Part shown: positions 52,374 to 62,776 of the stretch, piece by piece
Numbering within the stretch: the stretch's first letter is position 1
How the letters are laid out: each line of letters opens with the position of its first letter
Source: Toxotes chatareus
Lineage: Eukaryota; Chordata; Actinopteri; Toxotidae
Direction of reading: 5' to 3'
NCBI GenBank assembly: GCA_016801885.1
Contig: CM028898.1
Span: forward strand, 3,701,177 to 3,765,176
DNA: 64,000 nt
Program-made: the position numbers and the translations under genes
The notes under the pieces: generated by a model
Database searches by the model: none
What the model saw: only the letters and a program-made list of their open reading frames with translations
Told to the model about the DNA's origin: nothing

Positions 52374-53850
52374 ACGGGCAGGTCTGATGTCGATCGATTG
52401 GGGATCCTCTAAAATACGACTTGTTTTTTTCTTTTGAAATAGTATTCAGCCTGTGTCCTGAGCGTAGTATCACTGCTGTCCATCATCACCAGCCAAATTT
52501 TGATAGAAGCTTTATTTTACAGGGAGGGTGAGTTGACTTTGAGGTCAAACACTGGCTTGTCTCGCTCTGCTAAGTTTCGTTCCAAGGGGAGACTGGAGTA
52601 GAACTTGTTCGGGTTGACGTAGGTGTGGTGAGGAAAATTTTTGCAATTGTTAGGGTTTTTTTTTTTGGCGTCAGCACATAGGGAGGCCTCCCGACGGGAA
52701 TTTTTCCCACCCCTGTAAAGCTCTGCGCATGGTAAATCGCGGACAAGATTCACTGCAGTATCAAGTGTCGTGGGGTTTTTTGGGTCAGGTTTAAGTGTAG
52801 GTGGGTTTGTCCCCTTTTTTTTTTTTTTTTTTTAAACTGCATGGTGGACAGGTTAAGGGAAGGAAGCCTGGCAGAGAGACAACTCAGATAGCTCGGACGA
52901 CTGTAAAGATGCACCCACTTTGGGTATATTTGCATCATTTTCCATCTAGTGGTGATGATGATGAACGCAGTGACCGCTGTGAAAACCTAATGTGTCAAGT
53001 CTACCAGATTGAACAATAATGATTTTTTTTTGCTCCCACTGAGCTACGTGCTGTTGACATATGTGAAATGACACTTTGTCATGGGCGAAATTGAAGAGAA
53101 GGTTATAAGGATAACAGGCTTTGTCTTGAAGTAGAACTGCTAATCTTTATAGACAAATGTGAACAGAGTGACAGCCATTTCAGAAGGCAAACCTGAAAAG
53201 ATGTTTACAGATGGTAGAGAAACCTTTCACAATGTTTTAAAACCCATGTCAAAGACACTAGAGGGGAAGACACAGCTAAGGCCTTATTCCAGTGCTTGAA
53301 GGAACAGAGTGAGGAAGACATGTTGACGTTTGGACAGACCTTAAGTTCTGCTTGAACTATTCTGTAGGTGCTGTAGTTCGATTATGAGTGAACTGAGGCC
53401 TTATTCTGTGGCTGAACTTCTAGTGATGGTGTTACTTACTTCATCCATGCTGTTTACTTTTACATTGTCTGTTGCACACATTTCTCCCAAATTATCAGTT
53501 TTCTGTCCTTAAGCACTTTTCCCATATACTTGTCATTTTATTTATTTTAGATGAACTGTACATACTTATGTGTATGGTCTTTTTTTAATTTTGTTTTCAT
53601 AGTTATCCTTTTTCTTAAATTTCTTTGTCATTGTGAATTTATTAAACTTTGTCACTTGGATGAAGAAAGCCTTGTACTCTGTAGTCATTTTTGTTTTTTT
53701 TTTTTTTAAATTTCTTACTTTACATTTGGACTTTTCTTTCTCTGAGCCCAAGACATGGAGCTGTCAACCTGTTGATGTTAGTCTGCAAAAGGTGTAAAGT
53801 GCAGTAGGATACAATAGCTTCTTCTCAGACTGTCTCCATGTACATCAGGA
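52374..53850 (+). repeat. array copy B
   Basis: Starts at the GTCGATCGATTGGGGATCC landmark and carries the middle part, the poly-T run, and the longer right part: an open stretch near 53166 starting TAISEGKPEKMFTDGRE, then AT-rich DNA with GTCACTTGGATGAAGA and GACATGGAGCTGTCAACC landmarks. It matches copy C over about 1.5 kb at an offset near 2.3 kb. Confidence 0.75.
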
Positions 53851-53907
53851 CATTGGACTTACTAATTACTGCTGAGCCTCTGTGGAAGGGTTAGCAAAGA
53901 TCACAAG

Positions 53908-54376
53908 ACCATGGCAGAACACGCTGAAGAGGAGTTCCACAGGCAATACAGAACTGGAATGTGATGAAGTTTCGAGTTAATGGACTGATGGATAGGTGAC
54001 TTCGGAGAGTCCCAGCAGACTTTCCACCCTGCATGGATGGATGCACTGGACTGTTCCACAACAGTCTGTGAAAGTATGTGAAAGCAGCAGATGCCAGAAT
54101 CAGAGGAAGTGAGAGAGCAGCAACCAAAGGTAAGATGTGAGGTCATGTTGAAAGGTTGCTTTAGTCTGTTTGCATTTTACTTATTGATAATGATTGTTTT
54201 TTTTCTCTGTTCAAGTCATATGTCCCACCTTAAGGAAGGCTGGAAGGGGAATGTTGTGGCCTGACCTGATCCACCAAGCCCTGGACATCGCCTAGATCTC
54301 TGGACCTCACCTCTGAAGGACTGTTGCAGCCACATCGCACAAGTCTGCTCTTCAAGCTACAGAACACGACCAGGAA
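53908..54376 (+). other. candidate two-exon transcript segment with short intron
   Basis: Between repeat copies B and C, a segment ending AACCAAAG|GTAAGA (54129) is followed by an 86-base candidate intron ending in CTGTTCAAG (54215), then about 160 bases up to a further GTGAGT near 54377. The intron length is typical for teleosts. All three frames contain stops, so a non-coding transcript or a decayed repeat is more likely than a protein gene. Confidence 0.25.
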
Positions 54377-54540
54377 GTGAGTCTGCTGCATCTAGGAGGT
54401 GGATGGGCTGATTTTCTGCATAGTGAAGCTCAAGTGCTGATTAAGCACAGACTGTGACCATTTATTATCTGTGTTGTTGGAACCAAAGTTTTACCAGCTC
54501 TTCACTTGTGATGCCTCAAGAGGACACGGTCTCAGGAAAG

Positions 54541-56136
54541 TGCAAACAAAACTTTGTAAATGTGTTTCTGATGTTGGCTTTCTCAAGCAGTTATTCAGCC
54601 CATGGGGGATGTTTTATGAATGCGTTTAAAATCTGTTTTAGCATCTGAGATACATTTGTGATCACAATTTTTGATACTGTGTAAAATCACTGTTAGGTCA
54701 GTAAGTTGGTTAGAGCTCCATCAGTAAATGGTGGAGAGTACACAGTCAGGTCTGATGATCCTCCAAAGTAAGAGGTTTTTTTTTTTTAATAGTATTCAGC
54801 CTGTGTCCTGAGCATAGTTGCATTGCTGTCCATCATCACCAGCCAAATTTTGATAGAAGCTTTATTGTACAGGGAGGGTGAGTTGGACTTTGAGGTCAAA
54901 CACTGGCTCGTCTCGCTCTGCCAAGTTTCGCTCCGAGGGGAGAAGGGAGTAGGACCTGTCAGGGTTAAAGTAGGCGTGGTGAGGAAAAGTTTTGCGATTC
55001 TTATGTTTTTTTGGCGTCGGCACATAGGGAGGCCTCCCGGCAGGGGAATTTTTCCCGCCCCTGTAAAGCGTTATATACGGTCAGTCGCGGACAAGATTCA
55101 CTGCAATATCAAGCGACGTGGGTCAGGTTTAAGTGTAGGTGGGTTATTCCTTTTTTTTTTTTTTTTTAATTGTGTGGTGTACAGGGTAAGAGAAGGAAGC
55201 CTGGCAGAGAGACGACTCAGATAGCTCAGATGACTGTAAAGATGCATCCACTTTGGGTATATTTGCTTCATTTTCCATCTAGTGGTGATGATGAACGCAG
55301 TGACCACTGTGAAAACCTAATACATGTGTCAAGTCTACCAGATTGAGCAATAATGATTCATTTGCTCCTACTAAGCTACGTGCTATTGACATACTTGAAA
55401 TGTGACATTGTCATGGGCTCAATTGAAAAGAAGGTCGTAAGGATAACAGGCTTTGACTTGAAGTAGAACTGCTGATCTTTATAAACCTGAACAGAGTGAC
55501 AGCCATTTCAGAAGGCAAACCTGAAAAGATGTTTACAGATGGTAGAGAAATCTTTCAGAATGTTTTAAAAACCATACATGTAAAAGACACTAGAGGGGTA
55601 GACACAGCTAAGGCCTCGTTCCAGTGCTTGAAGGAACAGAGTGAGGAAGGCATGTTGAAGTTTGGACACACCATAAATTCTGCTTAAATGATACTGTAGC
55701 TACTGCAGTTTGATTATGAGTGAACTGAGGCTTTAAATGTGGCTGAACTTCCAGTGATGGTGTTACTGTCTTTATCCATGATATTTACTTTTACATTGTT
55801 GCACACATTGCTCCCAAATTGTCAGTTCTGTCTTTTAGCATCTTTTCCATATACTTGTCATGCTATTTGTTTTAGTTGAACTTTACATATTTATGTGTAT
55901 GTCTTTATTGTCATTTGTTTTCATAGTTATACTTTTTCTTAAACTTTTTTTTATTGTGAATTTATTTAACTTTGTCACTTGGATGAAGATAGCCTTGTAC
56001 TATGTAGTGCTCATTTGTGATCTTTTTTTTTTTTTTTTTTTTTTCTTTACATTTGGACTTTTCTGTCTCTGAACACAAGACATGGAGCTGTCAACCTGTT
56101 GATGTGATTAGTCTGTAAAAGGTGTAAAGTGCAGTA
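54541..56136 (+). repeat. array copy C
   Basis: The most complete copy: left part (from about 54556), middle part, poly-T run, CATCTAGTGGTGATGATG segment, the open frame at 55496-55687, and the AT-rich right part ending at GTAAAGTGCAGTAG. It differs from copy B by scattered substitutions and small indels, so the duplication is not recent. Confidence 0.75.
55496..55687 (+). other. 63-codon ORF conserved between array copies B and C
   Basis: The frame reads TAISEGKPEKMFTDGRE near its start and ends in a stop after GHTINSA; copy B has the same stop (SSA ending), but its frame is disturbed by small indels around the VKDTRG part. Just upstream both copies also share a short frame MG.IE.KV.RITGF ending at TAG. 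It could be the tail of an old coding exon carried by the repeat. No family recognised. Confidence 0.3.
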
Positions 56137-56985
56137 GAGGAGAAGTTCCACAGGCAGTACAGAACTGGAATGTGATGAAGATTTTATTGTACAGGAGGGT
56201 GAGTTGGACTTTGAGGTCAAGCACTGGCTGTTTCTGATGTTGGCTTTCTCAAGCAGTTATTCAGCCCATGGGTGATGTTTTATGAATGTGTTTAAAATCT
56301 GTTTTAGAATCTGAGATACATTTGTGATCACATTTTTGATACTGTGTAAAATCATTGTTAGGTCAGTAAGTTGGTTAATTCTCCATCAGTAAATTGCTCT
56401 GCATTGTTTTTAACAGTATTCAGCCTGTGTCCTTTGCTGTCCATCATCACCAGCCAAATTTTGATAGGGAGGTCAAGCACTGGCTCGTCTTGCTCTGCCA
56501 AGTTTCGTTCCAAGGGGAGACGGGAGTAGGACCTGTCAGGGTTAAAGTAGGTGTGGTGAGGAAAAGTTTTGCAATTCTTATGTCTTTTTGGCGTCTGCAC
56601 ATAGGGAGGCCTCCCGGCAGGGGAATTATTCCTGCCCCTGTCAATCGCGGACAAGATTCACTGCAGTATCAAGCGACGTGGGTCAGGTTTAAGTGTAGGT
56701 GGGTTCATACCTTTTTTTTTTTTTTTTTTTTAAATTGTGTGGTGGACAGGGTAAGGGAAGGAAGCCTGGCAGAGAGACGACTCAGATAGCTCATATGACT
56801 GTAAAGATGCACCCACTTTGGGTATATTTGCTTCATTTTCCATCTAGTGGTGATGATGAACGCAGTGACCACTGTGAAAACCTAATACACGTGTCAAGTC
56901 TACCAGATTGAACAATAATGATTCATTTGCTCTTACTGAGCTACGTGCTGTTCACATACTTGAAGTTGAACACTTGAATCTAAAC
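56137..56985 (+). repeat. array copy D
   Basis: Begins with a piece of the B-C linker (GAGTTCCACAGGCA-type sequence also at 53931), then jumps to the middle part, returns to the left part at about 56230, repeats the middle part with a deletion, and runs through poly-T to GAGCTACGTGCTG. The order shows unequal exchange or deletion within the array. It lacks the right part with the open frame. Confidence 0.7.
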
Positions 56986-56989
56986 CCTG

Positions 56990-58590
56990 GAGAAACTGGT
57001 ATCTGTGCCAGTATCTGGGTTTTTTTTTTTTTTTTTTAAAGGAAATGGTATCTTTAAAGGGGGAAAAAAAAAGAAGACAACATGTTGAAGTCAAAAAAGT
57101 CCTTTGTCCCTTGTTTCTCATTTAATTTTGTCACTTGGATGAAGAAATTCTTTTACTTTATAGTGTTTAATTCTTTGTATTGTCTTTTATTTAGTGGTCA
57201 CATTTTGGCAGTAATTTGGTGTCATTAACAGGATTCGATTAGCCAGAACTACTCCATTATATAGTCAATAAGGTCAAACTGGGGCGATTCATATGACATA
57301 AGATGTGATACTAATATGACATAGTGCTGTTGTAAGTAGTCATTGTTCATTTGGACTGTTGCTGACTAAACATAAACTTTTATGTCTATGTTTAACAGAA
57401 GAAACCATAGCAAATTATTGTTAACTTTAGGTTCTTATGATATGGGATATTCTGTTTCCAAGGTTGCCAGTCTCAGTTTGTACTCTGAGGTTGGTATTAG
57501 CTCTTACTGCGCTCTGTGCTGATTGTTAGATGCTCTGTGTCATTTCCAGTATCTGGTCAGTCTGTGTTCAGCTGCGATGAGTATGTTCATATAACTGAAT
57601 GTGATGTAATTAGAGGCCCAAAGGAATGTGTTCATATTCTATTGAATTTTATTTAAATGTTTTGAGTTGGTTGGAGTTGAACTTGACTATGAGAGACCTG
57701 TTGTTGTGAAGCCAGTTGTTGGACTCAAATCAGGAATAAACTTGAGTTTAACACCATGTGTCAGCATTCAGAGTCTGACTGTGAACACAGCGTGGTGTCA
57801 TCGGGACTGTGCATCAAACTGCAATAAAATGAGAGATTAACAGACCCGTGATGTGCGTGATGGACAGATGCTTCTTTGAAATCAGTGGCAGTGATTTGCA
57901 GGCTTCAGAGCTTTATTGTAGTTCAGTTTTACTAGCTGTTTAGCAGGATGCTAATTAGGATCACCAAGCAGATTTTTCAGATGCCTGTGGTGTGTTGTCA
58001 GTAACATTTACAGGATCCCTGACAGGGAGAGACTGTTACTAGAATCGTGGGGTTAGGGTTAGGACAGAAGGTCTGCGTTTTAATGAGACGAGTGCGCAGC
58101 CCAAACATGCATGCTGAGACACACACCTACACTTAACATGTATAATTTCACCTGTATAAAGTGTATAGGTCACACGATGACACCCCACACTGGTATCCAT
58201 GCTGTAGCTGCATCATACTGTCTAAACTTAACTTTTATTCAGGAATTTTCAGACCTTTGCAAAGGGCTTACACTTGACCTTTGATATTATGCATTATGCG
58301 GGTGACACTCACGTATGTCCCAATAAGGCCTAGTAACACCGACGTGTCATCCTTGATTAAATTAATTAATGGATGTCCAAAAATTTAGTGCAGTTAACTG
58401 ACTCCCAACTTCAGTAATAATCCTATTAACATAATATTAATAATTACACCACCACATCACTTGAAGAATTAACATCTTGTCTAGTCTGGGTGTCTAATTA
58501 AATAATATCAAAAAAAGATGCCACTATAACCTCTGAGTTGCCCTGTAACAGCCAGCTGATTTATGTTTTGCAATCCTTTTTCATTTTTCT
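56990..58590. other. no gene recognised
   Basis: AT-rich DNA with AATAAA hexamers near 57733 and 57822 that could end a rightward transcript from the 48.2-kb promoter, but no exon connects them. A short TTAGGG-like pair near 58052 is too short to mean anything. Confidence 0.45.
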
Positions 58591-58594
58591 GCAG

Positions 58595-58987
58595 ATCTGG
58601 AGGTCATCCATGCTCTTATCTCTTGACTATTGCAATGCTCTTTATTCTGGTATCAGCAGGCAAAACATCCACAGACCCCAGCTGATACAAAACACTGCTC
58701 CCAAGCTTTTAACATGCTTTAACAGAAGCGACCACATAACATCAATTTTTGCTGCCCTTCACTGGTTATCTGTGAGCTTTAGAACTGAGTAAGTTTTCAC
58801 CACTCGTTTTCAAAGCCTTGAATGGTCAATTTCTATGATCTGCTAATTCCCTATGTACCAGATCGCTGCTTGAGAGCCTCTGGCAGGGCCAGACTAATGG
58901 TTCCCTTATCTAGACCTGTCAGTAAAGGGGACTGCGTGTTAGCTATCTGGGCCCCTCAGCTGTGGAACTCACTGCCTGATGTTGTTA
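58595..58987 (+). mobile_element. L2-like LINE, 3' part of ORF2, decayed
   Basis: The translation in shifting frames gives EVIHALIS, then LDYCNALYSGI, LIQNTAPKLLTCF, SDHITSIFAALHWL, then after a frameshift VFKALNG, PYVPDRCLRASG, and LWNSLPD. This series is the conserved C-terminal region of L2-type non-LTR retrotransposon polyproteins of the Jockey superfamily, found downstream of the reverse transcriptase domain. At least two frame breaks make it non-functional. It is 5'-truncated, and its 3' end abuts the next LINE directly. Confidence 0.75.
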
Positions 58988-61260
58988 CCAAGATGGCAGT
59001 GCACATGGACACAGCGGATCAGGGCTCTCCTGTCCGGTGCTCTTTTTTTTTGTTGTTGTTGTTTTTATATTTTTCTTGTTTGTTTGTGCACTACCGGTTC
59101 TACGAACATTCGCTACACCTGCCAGGACCTTATGGACATCGGTCACCAGCACCAGACATCTGTTTCGAGTGTCTTTCATCACACGCATAACATCCCAGAC
59201 GACATAGCGAGACCAGCTGGCTCTCTGTGGATTGTTGTTGGGTCCAGGAGGCGCAGATGGAGGAGGGAGAGGAAGCAGAAGCGGGGCCGCAGGTCCGGTG
59301 TTATGCAGAGGCTAAAGAAACAACCACACAAGTCACCTCTACTGAGCCTGTATCTCCCCTGACCTCGAGTACATGTCTGTAAGATGCTGGACTTTTTTTC
59401 TACCAAGAGAGCTAACAGTAGTGATCATCACGGCTGTGTATATTCCACCTGACTCTAACGTAAACATGACGCTCTCTCTCCTGTTGAACACCATTAACGA
59501 ACAGCAGAGGGTCCACCCTGACGGTGTTCACATAATTGCAGGTGACTTTAGTAAGGCCAACTTGAAGACTGTACTCCCAAAATTCTGGCAAGTGTTCTAC
59601 TAGAGGGGAAAACACTTTGGATCATGTTTATTCCAGCATTAAGCATGCGTATAGAGCCATCCCCCATCTCGGCCAGTAAGATCATCTCTCCCTCCTGCTC
59701 CCCCCAGCCTATACCCACCTCAGACGCAGCACCAGGCCCACCACAAAGACTGTTACAACCTGGCCTAACAGTGCACTCTCCACACTTAAAGACTGCTTCG
59801 AACAGACAGACTGGAACTTTTTTGAACACCAGGAGCTGGAAACATTCACAGGAACGGTTCCTGACTATATCAAGTTCTGCATCGGGAATGTCACTGTGGA
59901 TAACAACATTTGGGTTTTCCCAAACCAGAAACCCTGGATGACCAGCCAGGTCTGCAGCTCCTCAGAGCCTGCAACGCTGCCTTCAGGTCAGGTGACAGAG
60001 CTCTGTACAGGGCTGCTCAAGCTGACCTGAAAAAAGGAATTAAAAAAGCCAAGGCAGACCATAAGAGGAGCATAGAGTCCCACCTGTCCAGCCACAACAC
60101 ACAGAGGGTGTGGCAGGGTATACAAGACATCACAAACTACAGAGGATGTCATGTGTCAACAGGAGACCTGAGTGCGCTGGCGCTGGCAGAGGAGCTAAAT
60201 TGCTCTTTGTTCGCTTTAACTCACCACAAAAGCAGCACTCATCTGCTCCAGCCTTGCCCCCACCCCCACGCTGCACGACTCCACTCACTGTAAGGGAGCA
60301 CGATGTCAGACAGGTGCTCCTGGCAATGAACCCCAAGAAGGCTGCCGGCCCAGACAGAGTACCTAGTAAGGTGCTCAGAGCATGTGCTGACCAACTTGCC
60401 CCAATCTGCACCAGAATTTTCAACCTCTCACTAGCCCAAGCAGTCATCCCGCCCTGCCTAAAAATAAGCCACAATCATGCCAGTGCTGAAAAAGTCTCCC
60501 ATCACCAGCCTAAATGACTACTGTCCTGTAGCCCTCCAGTAATCATGAAGTGCTTCGAAAGACTGGTTCTCCAACACATCAAGGACTATCTCCCCCCAGA
60601 CCCCTACCAGTTTGCATATTGCGGAAACAGATCCACAGAGGACGCTATCGCCGTAGCTCTCCACGGTGTACTGAACCATCTCAAGCAGCAGCAGAGCTAT
60701 GTCCGGATGCTCTTTGTGGATTAAAGTTCCGCCTTCAACACAATCATTCCCGACATTCTAATCACTAAACTGAACACTCTTGGCCTCCCCCCTCTCGCAT
60801 GTGCCTGGATAAAGGACTTTCTAACCAACCGGCCCCAGACTGTGAGACTTGGCCCCTGCCTCTCCTCCATTCGCACGCTGAGCACCAGTTCTCCAAAGGG
60901 CTGTGTGCTGAGCCCCCTCATGTACTGCCTCTACACCCACGACTGCAGTCCGGCCCACAACATCCTCATTGTCAAGTTTGCTGACGACACTACAGTGGTC
61001 TCAAAGGGAGATGGGAGATGAAGCAGCCTACAGAGAGGAGGTCATGAAGTTGGCATCCTGGTGTTCCGAGAACAACCTGGCTCTGAACACCAAGAAAACC
61101 AAGGAGATCACTGTCGACTTCAGGAGGCACAGCAGACAGACTCAGAGACAGGTTTTTCCCAAAAGCCATAACCATACTTAACTCTCACATGCACTGAACC
61201 CCACAGTCTATTTTTTTTCCCAATGTAGCACTTTGATTGACCCTTGAGTTTGACACAGGA
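58988..61260 (+). mobile_element. APE-type non-LTR retrotransposon, internally deleted
   Basis: The 5' end starts AAGATGGCAGTGC. Recognisable parts in order: a hydrophobic N-terminal stretch and a basic RRRRWRRERKQKRGRRSG segment (59240-59300); the second half of an AP endonuclease (VIITAVYIPPDSNV, HIIAGDF, about 59420-59550); a linker with HLSSHNTQRVWQGIQDITNY; reverse transcriptase with NPKKAAGPDRVPSKVL (about 60330), motif A FVD followed at once by a stop at 60722-60724, and an intact FADD box at 60977-60988. The first half of the endonuclease is missing, and the C-terminal third is lost after VDFRRHSRQ. Frameshifts and stops are numerous, so the copy is dead. Clade within Jockey/CR1-like LINEs is uncertain. 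Confidence 0.8.
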
Positions 61261-61394
61261 AATGTTTAAAATACCAGAGAAAACTAACAGTAGCTTAATC
61301 TATTAATCTGCTGTTTACAAGTTGGTCTTTGTTGGTTTATTGTCTCTAAAATATTTACCAGCAGCAGCTTTCTGAATAATATTAATGTGTAATT

Positions 61395-62776
61395 AAAGCT
61401 GCAAGCAGGGATGGGCGGGACCTTGCATCCCTTGCGACCCGCGGGAGTCGTAGCCGCAGTCCTCCTATGTCCTCTCTGTCCTGCTCTTCTCCCGAGACAA
61501 GCACAGCAGTATACAGCAACAGAAAAGACATGGCCCCCTCTCAGCAGGGGGCGCTATGAGTGTATCATCACATGAGCATATAAATCAGTTTAGAGTGTGA
61601 AGGTCATTCTGCTTATCTGCACAGAACAGGTAATTTGGTTTAATGGACAGTGTGTTATTTGTAAATTACTTTAGTGTTGTTTAGAGTTTGTGTAGACATT
61701 TCAATGGTGTTATTTTCAGCCACATATGTCAAGAATACCAGGATGTCCTTGGTTAAATATATCCTGGTATTTGTGGATATATATATATGAAAAAGTTAAC
61801 TTTAATGGACATTTGTACTTTGAGTGAGTTGTGTTTATGTGACTACATGTGTAATGTGGCTACAAAAAAGTTGCACGTTAAGAAAAAGTATATCATGAAG
61901 TTTGTCAGAGGATAACTCACGTAGTCAGTGTTCAGTTTGAGAGATGTTGATGAAGCAGGTTAATGGAGCCTGTTGTGCGTTTGTGTGCTCTTTACATGTC
62001 CAAATCCTTTGCTTTCTCTACTTTCTCAACAATTAAGAACTATTTCAAATCATATACAATCATGTACATAACAACTTACCCACAGACAACGCAAAACTAC
62101 AAAACACATTATAGATTATATGCCATAAATCCATACTTTCATTCTATAGCAGTAATACCTACATATATGTCATATACATTATTCAAAGTAAGGTTTTCTT
62201 TCCTTACATTACAACAGCATTTCCACAAATGCCATATCTCATTCTGACTAGATATGTTGACAACACAATATTTAAGAAATGCTGTTGAAATATAGGTTTT
62301 GCTTTACCTTTACATCACTTCAAAAAGCAAAAGGCACTGGTTATGGTACACCTAGTACACTAGGGTGGGGTTCAATTCCCTGCAGTGCCCTGCTTGTAGA
62401 TTGATGATGTAAGATCCACACAACATCCTAAATCTACACAGCTTGTCATGACAACTCCATGTTAACACATTTATGTAGAATATATGTATTTCCATGTATT
62501 TCTGACATAAACAGACATTTATGGCTTCAAGTAAAAGGATCGGACCATTCTTCTAGGTTCGTTAAAGTATAAACTATGTGAAATGCAGAATGATGGGATT
62601 TTTCCAAAATGGCGAACTTTATGTACATCATAGAACTTTCCTCCAAGAGACTTTTTTTCTCGTTTGGATGTGATGCATCTGTGTACCAAATTTCAAGTCT
62701 GTGAGTCTTACTTGGAATATTTTCACACTCTAGGGGCACTATAGAGCCTTTTGGCCGAACTCGGTCGCACAAAAAG
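61395..62776 (+). repeat. dispersed teleost repeat beginning AAAGCTGCAAGCAGGGATG
   Basis: The opening GCTGCAAGCAGGGATGGGCG and the later phrases CACTCTAGGGGCACTATAG and TTTTGGCCGAACTCGGTCGC are of a type I recall from dispersed teleost repeats. The stretch includes a tRNA-like insertion (62333-62389) and leads directly into the inverted array at 62777, so both may be one large non-autonomous element. No transposase is visible. Confidence 0.45.
62333..62389 (+). ncRNA. tRNA-like stem-loop element, pseudogene
   Basis: The ends GGCACTG and CAGTGCC pair perfectly over 7 bases. The 3' part has a T-arm (TGGGG, loop TTCAATT, CCCTG) matching the Pol III B box GGTTCAATTCC. Only about 26 bases remain between acceptor stem and T-arm, with a 5-base stem CCTAG/CTAGG, so one arm is missing. 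Likely a truncated tRNA-derived SINE head or tRNA pseudogene, not a working tRNA. Confidence 0.4.
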
